From IMG/VR virus record IMGVR_UViG_3300003323_001309, positions 1 to 40,441 of that record: 40,441 nt of DNA; one strand, given 5' to 3'. This DNA comes from a virus. The position numbers and the translations under genes are program-made. A model generated the notes under the pieces. It saw nothing but the letters and a program-made list of their open reading frames with translations. It was not told the DNA's origin and searched no databases. Below, piece after piece: positions 23,835 through 29,742 of the stretch (position 1 is the first letter of the stretch; every line of letters starts with the position of its first letter).

Positions 23835-24833
23835 TTAATCCCCAACAAATCTAAAAACTCTAAACTCTTCGTCTACATAATAATTTTTCGCGATTTCAGG
23901 GTGATCAGCCACAAGTTCTTTTTGCTTAAGTCTTTTTCTTCTCTGATTTTTCCATATCACCAAATTTTTTCCTTCTGGGTTTTTTAGGAAAGAAGCATCT
24001 TTCATTTTTCCACGTAATAATATACCTATTTTTTCTATTTCTTTTTCCAATATTTCAATTTCTTTCTTTTTTATCTCCCTTTCTGTAACCATATTTATCT
24101 CTTCTTGATTTGCTATAACGCTCTTTTCTTTGGCAACAGGGAAAAGTTTGGCCAAGTCATCTCTTGTTGTCCATGTTGGAGGTATTCTTTTTAGAACATT
24201 CTCATGCCAGAATTCTTTCTCTATTTTAATTATCTTATTGATTAATTTTTCATGTGGATAGACTTCATATATTTTTAATGGTTTTAAAGGAAGCCATTCT
24301 GATTTAACAAATTCTAAAGCTTTATGAATACCTCCATCTTCAGAAATAATAATCTTATAAAGAGATTCAAAAATGGATTCTTCAGCAAATTGTACAATCA
24401 CTAAAGCTTTTTTTAATTTTGTTACTGCAAGGTAATGTTGCATCTGAAGGAGATAATCTTCTGGGATTTGATCAGACCACTCTTCTTCCCATTCCTTTTC
24501 CTTAAATCTATTGTAATGTTTAAAATCCACAAGGACTTCTTGATCTCGCAAAACCCCATCTAAGTTTGCAAACATAAATGCGTGTTCTTTACTCCAAATC
24601 GTGTCCAAAGTTTGAACATTAACGTTGAATTGTTTGTTAAAAAGTTCTTTGAGCAGAGGCTCAAGAATATTTCCTCTCTCAAGAGTATGATTTGAATATT
24701 CTTTTATTTCTTCTGTAGTTTTATCTAGATAAACATCTACAGGAGTTTTCCATTTTGAAAGTCCACAAATAGCTGCTGCATCACTTCCACCAATGCCTTT
24801 TTTTCTTTCTCTTAATTGATCTGGTGTTAACAT
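23835..24833 (-). CDS. YqaJ/lambda-Exo-type recombination exonuclease
   Basis: The 332-residue protein has the YqaJ signatures: GIGGSDAAAICGLSKWKTP at 13-31, ERGNILEP at 52-59, NLDGV with Asp92, VDFK with Asp103 and Lys105 (the usual ExK is DxK here), and YLLQMQHYL at 127-135. This is the metal-dependent PD-(D/E)XK fold that degrades the 5' strand of duplex ends to feed RecT. A coiled-coil C-terminal part (residues 235-280) is extra to the core. AAGG precedes the ATG and a strong promoter lies upstream at 24877-24905. It is the first gene of the leftward recombination block. Confidence 0.9.
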   Translation of the reverse strand: MLTPDQLRERKKGIGGSDAAAICGLSKWKTPVDVYLDKTTEEIKEYSNHTLERGNILEPLLKELFNKQFNVNVQTLDTIWSKEHAFMFANLDGVLRDQEVLVDFKHYNRFKEKEWEEEWSDQIPEDYLLQMQHYLAVTKLKKALVIVQFAEESIFESLYKIIISEDGGIHKALEFVKSEWLPLKPLKIYEVYPHEKLINKIIKIEKEFWHENVLKRIPPTWTTRDDLAKLFPVAKEKSVIANQEEINMVTEREIKKKEIEILEKEIEKIGILLRGKMKDASFLKNPEGKNLVIWKNQRRKRLKQKELVADHPEIAKNYYVDEEFRVFRFVGD

Positions 24834-24876
24834 TTTTACCTTTTATATTATTTATGTGTAATATACATATATCCTA

Positions 24877-24905
24877 TATATATGTAGTAATAAGTGAGAT
24901 GTCAA
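24877..24905 (-). promoter_or_regulatory. Strong sigma-70-type promoter for the leftward recombination block
   Basis: On the minus strand TTGACA (complement 24900-24905), a 17-bp spacer and TATATA (complement 24877-24882) lie about 45 bases upstream of the exonuclease ATG. This is near consensus and probably drives YqaJ, RecT, ligase and the genes after them using host RNA polymerase. Confidence 0.7.
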
Positions 24906-24964
24906 GGTTAAAAATTAAGATATCACCCACTCTTATATATAAATTTTAAAATGGAGTAATGATA

Positions 24965-25249
24965 ATGAAAGAGTTTTTAAAGAATTTATATAAATTAATT
25001 TTAGGTATTTATTCTTTTATAGTAACTTTGATATGGAATAAAAAATCTGTTGAGCATGCTAAAACAACACAAATAAATAATCATTTGAAAAAGAAAGTAA
25101 ATAAAATTGAAGAAAAATCACAAAAAATTCTTAATAATCAAAGAGATCAAGCTAAAGTATCGGCTTATATTTCTATGGATAGGAATAAGTTGCATAACTG
25201 GTTGCAAGAACATCGTCAACGATGTGGAAATAGAGATAGAAAAAATTGA
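24965..25249 (+). CDS. i-spanin (Rz-like)
   Basis: I use the second ATG (24965), which has GGAG 8 bases upstream. The first (24959) is too close to it. The product of about 94 residues has an N-terminal TM anchor (YKLILGIYSFIVTLIW) and a charged periplasmic coiled coil (HLKKKVNKIEEKSQKILNNQ), the plan of lambda Rz. Its 3' half overlaps, in another frame, a lipoprotein gene of the Rz1 type. Together they would fuse inner and outer membranes at the last step of lysis. The endolysin lies 5 kb away on the other strand, so the lysis cassette is split. Confidence 0.75.
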   Translation: MKEFLKNLYKLILGIYSFIVTLIWNKKSVEHAKTTQINNHLKKKVNKIEEKSQKILNNQRDQAKVSAYISMDRNKLHNWLQEHRQRCGNRDRKN

Positions 25250-25421
25250 TCGGTTAATTGTTTCAGCCTGTCCTATATTTCCATCCCCGCATCCTGATAT
25301 TGTGAAGGAATTAAAGGAGGTATGTCCTAAAGACAAATGTTTACATCTCTATGAATGGTTGGAGAAGTTAAGGATATTGGATGAGCAGTTACAGATTTAT
25401 CAGGAGCTTTTTGAAAATTAA
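25107..25421 (+). CDS. o-spanin lipoprotein (Rz1-like), overlapping Rz out of frame
   Basis: The 104-residue ORF uses a TTG start inside the Rz-like gene. A basic n-region is followed by LIFLWIGISCITGC, whose ITGC is a lipobox for signal peptidase II, so the mature lipoprotein begins at the Cys near residue 33. The mature part has Cys-Pro elements (ACPIFPSPHP, VCPKDKC) and a C-terminal helix (YEWLEKLRILDEQLQIYQEL). Overlap of 143 bases with the i-spanin in a different frame is the classic Rz/Rz1 arrangement. The exact start is uncertain. Confidence 0.75.
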   Translation: MKKNHKKFLIIKEIKLKYRLIFLWIGISCITGCKNIVNDVEIEIEKIDRLIVSACPIFPSPHPDIVKELKEVCPKDKCLHLYEWLEKLRILDEQLQIYQELFEN

Positions 25422-25466
25422 ATGATACCAAAATTCAGGGGGAGTGGTTATACCGTCGAATATAGT

Positions 25467-25482
25467 TCCTTTATTTAAAGGA
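25467..25482. terminator. AT-rich inverted repeat between convergent genes
   Basis: TCCTTTA and TAAAGGA (7-bp arms, 2-bp spacer) lie at the meeting point of the spanin genes and the leftward gene ending at 25471. It may help bidirectional termination, but the stem is weak and lacks a T tract. Confidence 0.3.
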
Positions 25483-26109
25483 TAATAATATCCATCTTCC
25501 GTTTCCGTCTTCCGTTCCCGTATGTTTTTTAGCTGCTTGCATAATTTCATCATAAAAACATGTCTCGCACGTTAAATAATCTTCTTCTAAAGATTTACAA
25601 TATTCCTCAATCCATTTCTTTGAAGTTTTTACTTCCTTATCTTCTTCGATTGCCTCTTCTTCAGCTTCCTTAAATACTTTTCCTAAAGGAATTTCATCAG
25701 GAAATGCAGGATGAGTCCAAACATGCCGTAAAGAATTAATCGGTCGTGGATAGATCACAAGCCAGAATCTCTGTCCTGGATTAACAAGTTCTTTTAAAAA
25801 TGGATCTACAATTCCTACTGGATTATTCTTGGTTCCATCGGCACCAACATCCTGTGCAGGATATAGCTTCTCTTGAGCTACCACAGGTTCTACAGCAAGA
25901 TGGATTGCGTCTCGCTTCTCATGTTCATCTATAATGGTTCCTAGAGTCTCTAGCGCGTCTGTGGAGACTTTTCTTTTGTCGTTATTTTTCATCTTCTCTT
26001 CTTTCTTTTTATCCATTTCACCTTCACCCATTAAAATTTTGTGTAACCTAGTAATATGATTAAACTCAATATTAATAAGTTCATTTTCTGAATCTGAATT
26101 ATAATTCAT
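25471..26109 (-). CDS. Conserved phage protein of unknown function
   Basis: The 212-residue protein begins at an ATGA overlap. Its central region (STDALETLGTIIDEHEKRDA, IHLAVEPVVAQEKLYPAQDV, GIVDPFLKEL, RFWLVIYPRPINSLRHVWTH, PAFPDE) follows a pattern I have seen in many unrelated phage genomes as a protein without assigned function. The C-terminus has a CETCFYDE motif and ends RWILLSFK. No signal peptide or TM. The strong conservation of a 'FWLVIYPR' core suggests an enzyme or structural domain, but none is known to me. It is the last of four leftward early genes. Confidence 0.7.
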   Translation of the reverse strand: MNYNSDSENELINIEFNHITRLHKILMGEGEMDKKKEEKMKNNDKRKVSTDALETLGTIIDEHEKRDAIHLAVEPVVAQEKLYPAQDVGADGTKNNPVGIVDPFLKELVNPGQRFWLVIYPRPINSLRHVWTHPAFPDEIPLGKVFKEAEEEAIEEDKEVKTSKKWIEEYCKSLEEDYLTCETCFYDEIMQAAKKHTGTEDGNGRWILLSFK

Positions 26110-26549
26110 CTACTCTTCACCTCTAGCTTTTTTTCTTCTTCATTAGACATGTTTGTCATTAGAAAATTTCTCCTCTCTTGAATTTTTTCAGAGTATACTT
26201 TCATATTTTTTTCATGAGCTATTTTTATTTGAAAATCTTTTAAATTAGGATGATTAAAATCAAATTTTATTTTTTGTTCATACGCTAATCCCGTTACAAT
26301 ATAATATCCTCCGTAAATGCCTTTTTTTGTTATTCTAATAATCATAGTCTCATTATCGTCAATAAATTTTTTTAAGTTATCACTTTCTTCTATAAGAAGT
26401 TGTAAAATTTTAATAATAAACTTTTCTTCTTCCTCTTTTTTCTTTATATATTCTTCTGATTCTTCTTTGGAAATCAATCCACTTTCTAAAAGTAAATTCC
26501 TTTTCTTTATTATCTCATTAATTTCATTTTCTATTTCCTTTATTCCCAT
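26106..26549 (-). CDS. Helical charged protein of unknown function
   Basis: This 147-residue ORF has a good ribosome site (GGAGAGAAGGAA) and a coupled ATGA junction with the next gene. The product is rich in E, K and I with coiled-coil stretches (EENSDNLKKF region, EYIKKKEEEEKFIIKILQLL) around a short beta segment (IRITKKGIYGGYYIVTGLAY). Family not recognised. The opposite-strand ORF at 26317-26712 is a shadow. Confidence 0.6.
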   Translation of the reverse strand: MGIKEIENEINEIIKKRNLLLESGLISKEESEEYIKKKEEEEKFIIKILQLLIEESDNLKKFIDDNETMIIRITKKGIYGGYYIVTGLAYEQKIKFDFNHPNLKDFQIKIAHEKNMKVYSEKIQERRNFLMTNMSNEEEKKLEVKSR

Positions 26550-26821
26550 TTCCTTCTCTCCTTTTCATATTTCAATTTTTCTTTTAACAATTCAACTCGT
26601 TCTTCCTCATTCATATTTTTCCAATTCTCTGGAAATGTATGATCCATTAAAGGCTGAAGTCGCATATCATAGATTCCTTGCCTCAATTCCTTTACTTTTA
26701 TATATAGCATAAAATGTTTAAACATATTTTCGATAGTATCGAAGAATAATATGCTCTTAATTTTGTCCTCATATATAAAATGGATAGCCCAATAATATTT
26801 TGTAGTTTTATCTTTCGTCAT
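26540..26821 (-). CDS. Small protein of unknown function
   Basis: I take the ATG at complement 26821, with GGAGTGGG upstream, over a TTG at 26866. The product of about 93 residues has an aromatic N-terminal half (YYWAIHFIYEDKIKSILFFD) and a charged helical end. It overlaps the next gene by 10 bases. Family not recognised. Confidence 0.55.
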   Translation of the reverse strand: MTKDKTTKYYWAIHFIYEDKIKSILFFDTIENMFKHFMLYIKVKELRQGIYDMRLQPLMDHTFPENWKNMNEEERVELLKEKLKYEKERRKWE

Positions 26822-26888
26822 TGAATTTCCCACTCCAAAAGCTTTCTGCAGGTCGATTTGTTGCAATAATACTATTGGGAGAATGCTT

Positions 26889-27221
26889 TTATCTTATGGA
26901 GCTGGATTCATATTTTTGGAAAATATCAAACGATAACCATTTCCCTTGAGTCCTATGGGAATCTTCATTATGAATAACAAATAAATCCTCCTTAGTAGAG
27001 CAAGGAACTTGTACAGATAAATCAGGTGTAGGAATAGGAGGATATTTGAATTTTCTTTCTTCTCCTTCCATACTTTTCGAAACTTTTTCCCTATACTTTT
27101 CAATTCTATTTTTTGCTTCATCTAAGTTAGAAGAGATAATAACGATAGATAGAATTTCTAAACTAAAATCCTCAGTTATTTTATATATGTTATTGAATAT
27201 ATATAAGTATTTATTATCCAT
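26889..27221 (-). CDS. Small protein of unknown function, first of the leftward early genes
   Basis: The 110-residue product has a beta-rich N-terminus (YLYIFNNIYKITEDFSLEIL) and ends with a polar segment containing KWLSFDIFQKYESSS. AGAAAG precedes the ATG. It is the first gene leftward of the regulatory region 27242-27534, so it probably belongs to early transcription. Family not recognised. Confidence 0.55.
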   Translation of the reverse strand: MDNKYLYIFNNIYKITEDFSLEILSIVIISSNLDEAKNRIEKYREKVSKSMEGEERKFKYPPIPTPDLSVQVPCSTKEDLFVIHNEDSHRTQGKWLSFDIFQKYESSSIR

Positions 27222-27241
27222 TTTTTTATTTTCTTTCTCAA

Positions 27242-27281
27242 ATTATATAAAAAGAAAGCGCTGGATTATACCAAACGCTTT
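27242..27281. promoter_or_regulatory. Hairpin element A (ATTATATAAAAA plus AAAGCG/CGCTTT stem)
   Basis: ATTATATAAAAA (27242-27253) is followed by the arms AAAGCG (27255-27260) and CGCTTT (27276-27281) around a loop holding GGATTATACC. A close relative with changed but still pairing arms lies at 29297-29333. On the minus strand the stem is followed by CTTTTTATATAAT, which could act as a terminator or as the -10 region of the leftward early promoter. No typical -35 is visible. Confidence 0.5.
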
Positions 27282-27293
27282 AAGTTTACAGGG

Positions 27294-27312
27294 AGAGATT
27301 ATTGCAATCTCT
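27294..27312. promoter_or_regulatory. Operator-like dyad AGAGATT-N5-AATCTCT
   Basis: Perfect 7-bp arms at 27294-27300 and 27306-27312 lie between the leftward early genes and the replication leader. It could be a binding site for a regulator of the divergent transcripts. No repressor gene was recognised. Confidence 0.4.
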
Positions 27313-27378
27313 TATTCCTTTATATAACACTTTTTATATATGTCAAGGGGATTTTAAAAAAGATAATTTTAATAAAAA

Positions 27379-27421
27379 ATACCAAGACATTTTTCTTTTT
27401 TTAGAACGAATGTCTTGGTAT
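27379..27421 (-). terminator. 13-bp perfect hairpin, terminator-like on the minus strand
   Basis: Arms 27379-27391 (ATACCAAGACATT) and 27409-27421 (AATGTCTTGGTAT) are perfectly complementary with a 17-base loop. Read leftward the stem runs into a T tract (TTTTTTATT), as for a factor-independent terminator. The only leftward transcript it could end is one antisense to the initiator leader. Confidence 0.5.
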
Positions 27422-27435
27422 AAGTATTCATAAAG

Positions 27436-27457
27436 AATCCATGTATACGCATGGATT
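27436..27457 (+). promoter_or_regulatory. 8-bp hairpin in the initiator leader
   Basis: AATCCATG (27436-27443) and CATGGATT (27450-27457) form a perfect 8-bp stem with a 6-base loop in the probable 5' leader of the initiator mRNA. Only four T follow, so termination is doubtful. A structural or protein-binding role is as likely. Confidence 0.4.
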
Positions 27458-27479
27458 TTAAGGCAAATAAACTTAAACA

Positions 27480-27520
27480 GGAGGCTCCTATGAGCGCTTA
27501 CGTTTTGATCAGGAGCTTCC
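27480..27520 (+). promoter_or_regulatory. Stem that sequesters both ribosome sites of the initiator leader
   Basis: GGAGGCTCCT (27480-27489) can pair over ten positions (one G-T wobble) with AGGAGCTTCC (27511-27520). The left arm contains the AGGAGG ribosome site of the leader peptide at 27490. The right arm contains the AGGAGC site of the initiator at 27527. Translation of the leader would break the stem and free the second site. Confidence 0.6.
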
Positions 27521-27534
27521 AAAACTATGTGTAA
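27490..27534 (+). CDS. 14-residue leader peptide of the replication initiator
   Basis: The ORF has the best ribosome site in the region (AGGAGG, 5-base spacer) and encodes MSAYVLIRSFQNYV. Its stop lies 5 bases inside the initiator gene, overlapping the initiator start by 8 bases in another frame. The position and overlap resemble the tap-repA coupling of IncFII plasmids. The peptide sequence itself may not matter. Confidence 0.55.
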   Translation: MSAYVLIRSFQNYV

Positions 27535-28711
27535 CATCATAAATTCCACTAAGTCAATAAGATATTTTCAATCATATAAAATTTCTCACATATTCAATTA
27601 TTTGGAATTTAGATTTAAAGCGAATTTTAAAGGGTTTTGGAAATTTTATGAACCGTGCAAAAAGCATGTTTCTTATAAAGAGGGAGATAGCTTATATGAA
27701 GAAATAGGAATGTGTCGAAAATCCTTTAAAAGATTTTTTTCTAAAATAGGAATTCATTATTCTAGTAAACAGGCCTTCAAGAAGGAATCAGATCCTTTTC
27801 AAGGAAAACTCTACGTTAGTTATTATGACCGAAAAACAAACAAAACTTATTTTTTCAGAAATCATGATCTTCTCAAATCCATTCTTAAAGAGATAGAGGA
27901 AGGTAATTTGAAGTATCATCCTGTGGATAACTTTGTGGATAAATCTGTGGATAATTTTGAACCTAAAGAAAAAAATAAACCTTCCTGGAACGGCCTAAAG
28001 TGGCCTCTCCCTCTTCTCTTCGAGAAGAGACATAATAAAACTCCAATAACGCGCGCGCGCGAGGAGCCTGCGCAGGTATCTTACCCTGATCGAATTGCAG
28101 AACCTCCCAGAGAAGGGGAAAAGATTTTTAAAAAAATGTTTGAATTTTGGATAGCCAAGGTAGAGAAAGAGTTGGTTCCTAGGAAGAGAACCATCCTGAC
28201 AAAATGGCGATGTAAAGAGCTTCGAGAACGGTTTCAGGACTGTTTTGAGGGGAAATGGGACAAATGGAAGGATTATTGCGAGAGGATAGAGGCTAACGAA
28301 TTTCTGATGGGAGGAGGACCTCGAGGATGGAAAGTAAGTTTTGATTGGGCTCTACGTCCTGAAAACATTGACAAGGTGTGGAGGGAGCACTATACAGGAC
28401 AAGGAAAAACAAGAAGTGAGAAGCTAATGCAAGCACAAAAAGAATCACCAGTGACAGAAGAGGAAATTGAAGGAAGTGAGCTTTGGAAGCAGTTTTGCGT
28501 TAAGTTAGCGCAGGTTATTGGCCCCGCAAGTTTTAGAGCATGGTTTAAAGAAGGGGTTCGGCCCGTTGATTTTGAGGGAGAAAATCCGTGTCTTGAATTT
28601 ACCAGCAATTTTAAGTTGCAAACTATTTCAAATAGATATAGATTCCAGTTGGAAAATGTGATGCCACTCTTCCTGGGAAAGAAAAAACTGAAATATGAGG
28701 TTAGGAGATGA
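27527..28711 (+). CDS. Replication initiator with DnaA domain I-like C-terminus
   Basis: This 394-residue protein has three parts. Residues 25-120 are basic and aromatic and look like a winged-helix DNA-binding domain (DSLYEEIGMCRKSFKRFF; KLYVSYYDRKTNKTYFF). Residues about 205-290 follow a phage replication-protein pattern (WKDYCERIEANEFLMGGG, FDWALRPENIDKVWREHY). Residues 314-392 match DnaA domain I (LWKQFCVKLAQVIGPASFRA, WFKEGVRPV, LEFTSNFKLQTISNRY), which in DnaA binds DnaB helicase. Codons 132-143 carry three DnaA boxes. The 3' half is less AT-rich than the rest, hinting at a domain fusion. It would open the origin and load host helicase. No phage helicase or polymerase is seen, so replication depends on host enzymes. 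Confidence 0.78.
   Translation: MCNIINSTKSIRYFQSYKISHIFNYLEFRFKANFKGFWKFYEPCKKHVSYKEGDSLYEEIGMCRKSFKRFFSKIGIHYSSKQAFKKESDPFQGKLYVSYYDRKTNKTYFFRNHDLLKSILKEIEEGNLKYHPVDNFVDKSVDNFEPKEKNKPSWNGLKWPLPLLFEKRHNKTPITRAREEPAQVSYPDRIAEPPREGEKIFKKMFEFWIAKVEKELVPRKRTILTKWRCKELRERFQDCFEGKWDKWKDYCERIEANEFLMGGGPRGWKVSFDWALRPENIDKVWREHYTGQGKTRSEKLMQAQKESPVTEEEIEGSELWKQFCVKLAQVIGPASFRAWFKEGVRPVDFEGENPCLEFTSNFKLQTISNRYRFQLENVMPLFLGKKKLKYEVRR
27922..28061 (+). other. Probable replication origin inside the initiator gene
   Basis: Three perfect TGTGGATAA boxes start at 27922, 27934 and 27946, an exact 12-bp period that also encodes VDNFVDKSVDN. About 60 bp downstream is a perfect 8-bp hairpin (28011-28018 with 28022-28029, loop TTC), then an alternating CGCGCGCGCGCG tract (28050-28061), exceptional in this AT-rich DNA. 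Iterated boxes inside the initiator gene parallel the lambda origin in gene O. The boxes are the E. coli-type DnaA box, so host DnaA or the initiator itself could bind. Confidence 0.65.
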
Positions 28712-28721
28712 AAAATAGAGA

Positions 28722-28967
28722 ATGAGCACTTACTTTACAGTTGAAAATTTAAGAGCCGCCCTATCTGGTCATCCTGCTGACTAAAAAATATGTACATATT
28801 GTGAAGAGGTTGAATCTATATTTATTCTGGAAGAAGTTAGTGAATCTTCAAAATGGATAGTTGATCCAAAGGGGCTTCTTCTAATTAAATTAAAGTATGT
28901 GCCTGAATCATACGAGGTTGATGATTCTTCTGTAGGTTGGGTTCGAGCCTTAGGGTATGAGTGTTAA
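28722..28967 (+). pseudogene. Small CxxC protein gene interrupted by an in-frame TAA
   Basis: One frame runs 82 codons from ATG 28722 to TAA 28965-28967 but has a TAA at 28782-28784 (codon 21). Both sides look coding: MSTYFTVENLRAALSGHPAD before the stop and KICTYCEEVESIFILEEV after it, with a CTYC zinc-type pair and a regular beta-strand pattern to the end (GWVRALGYEC). No usual start codon follows the stop before an internal GTG at about 28893. Options are a nonsense-inactivated gene, suppressed stop or a base error. It lies directly after the initiator gene, linked by ATGA overlaps through a 5-codon mini-ORF at 28708. Confidence 0.6.
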
Positions 28968-28986
28968 AGGCTCCACTCCCATTTCT

Positions 28987-29169
28987 TTACCTCAAAAATC
29001 TTTCTTCTTCAGCTATCTGATAACTCTTAATCTTTACTTCTAATTCTTTAATAAGAATTTCTAATTTTTGTTCAACGAGGGTTGTCGCTGTGCAATTATG
29101 AATTTTTCTTAATTCTTGCAAAAGCTGTTTAACTTTTTCGAATTGCATCAAAATGATTTTTGGTGTCAT
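28987..29169 (-). CDS. Small helical protein of unknown function
   Basis: The 60-residue product is helical with heptad leucines (FEKVKQLLQELRKIHN, VEQKLEILIKELEVKIKS), likely a small coiled-coil dimer. The ribosome site is weak. It stands alone on the minus strand between the replication and packaging modules. The DNA upstream (29195-29207) has the small palindrome TCCTAA-T-TTAGGA flanked by two GTTAAATC repeats, which may be its operator. Function unknown. Confidence 0.5.
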   Translation of the reverse strand: MTPKIILMQFEKVKQLLQELRKIHNCTATTLVEQKLEILIKELEVKIKSYQIAEEERFLR

Positions 29170-29296
29170 TAATATCTTTTCTTTCTATTTGTTAAATCCT
29201 AATTTAGGAAAATGTTAAATCTTCATTCTTTTTAAGAAAAATATTTCTTTTATCTTTCAATGTTTTTTATTCTTATTTTTTTAAATCATCTCTCCT

Positions 29297-29333
29297 ATTA
29301 TATAAAAAAATGGCGCGGGATATACCTCGCGCC
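29297..29333. promoter_or_regulatory. Hairpin element B (related to element A)
   Basis: ATTATATAAAAAAA (29297-29310) is followed by arms GGCGCG (29312-29317) and CGCGCC (29328-29333) around a loop with GGATATACC. Compared with element A the arms changed together and still pair. On the minus strand the stem is followed by ATTTTTTTATATAAT (terminator-like). On the plus strand it precedes the packaging operon. Confidence 0.55.
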
Positions 29334-29343
29334 TTTCACACGT

Positions 29344-29451
29344 ATGGAGAATAACTTTAATAATGATTTGAGAAAGAGAAAAAGTTATTCCCAAAAAGAT
29401 ATATATAAGATATATATGAATAAATCAAGAAATAAGAGGAAGAAAATATGA
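29344..29451 (+). CDS. Tiny basic protein (35 residues)
   Basis: The product begins MENNFNNDLRKRKSYSQKDI and ends in a basic tail (NKSRNKRKKI). Its stop overlaps the next start as ATGA, supporting expression. There is no ribosome site ahead of the ATG. An upstream ATG at 29260 would place hairpin B inside the gene and is less likely. Function unknown. Confidence 0.4.
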   Translation: MENNFNNDLRKRKSYSQKDIYKIYMNKSRNKRKKI

Positions 29452-29540
29452 ATAGTAGATATTTAGGAACCTCTCCATTTTTTAATCAATACATTCCTTC
29501 TCATTGGAATACTTATACTTCTTCTATAAATGGATTTTAG
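29448..29540 (+). CDS. Tiny aromatic protein (30 residues)
   Basis: The ORF starts at the ATGA overlap with AAGAGGAAG upstream, a good ribosome site. It encodes a Tyr/Phe/Ser-rich peptide beginning MNSRYLGTSPFFNQYIPSHW. No family recognised. Confidence 0.45.
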   Translation: MNSRYLGTSPFFNQYIPSHWNTYTSSINGF

Positions 29541-29543
29541 GAT

Positions 29544-29648
29544 ATGCTTATTAATTCTGACGGTAAAATATTTTTAAATTATAAACTTTTAAAAGAAAGC
29601 GAAGATCATTTAAAGAAGTCTTGTTTAGAACATATGATAAAAATATGA
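29544..29648 (+). CDS. Tiny helical protein (34 residues)
   Basis: The ORF starts 4 bases after the previous stop. The product begins MLINSDGKIFLNYKLLKESE and is a charged helix to its end. Close spacing with the two preceding tiny ORFs supports it. The 94 bases between it and the small terminase gene hold a 10-bp direct repeat AACCGAAAAA (about 29719-29739). Confidence 0.4.
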   Translation: MLINSDGKIFLNYKLLKESEDHLKKSCLEHMIKI

Positions 29649-29742
29649 TTTTCTCTTGATCTAAATAATTGTATGATTTACTTTTATAAAATTTGATGGA
29701 TAGTTTGTTTTTTGAGTATAAACCGAAAAAAACCGAAAAAGT

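Noticed and set aside
26317-26712. Rightward 131-codon Ser/Phe-rich ORF
   Set aside because: Antisense to two well-spaced leftward genes with good ribosome sites. The composition is typical of the complement of Glu/Lys-rich coding sequence.
26822-26866. TTG start extending the 26540-26821 gene
   Set aside because: The internal ATG has a GGAGTGGG ribosome site. TTG at 26866 has none.
27922-27954. CRISPR-like short repeat array
   Set aside because: The repeats are 9 bp with 3-bp spacers, lie in a coding frame and match DnaA boxes. There are no spacers of CRISPR length and no cas genes.
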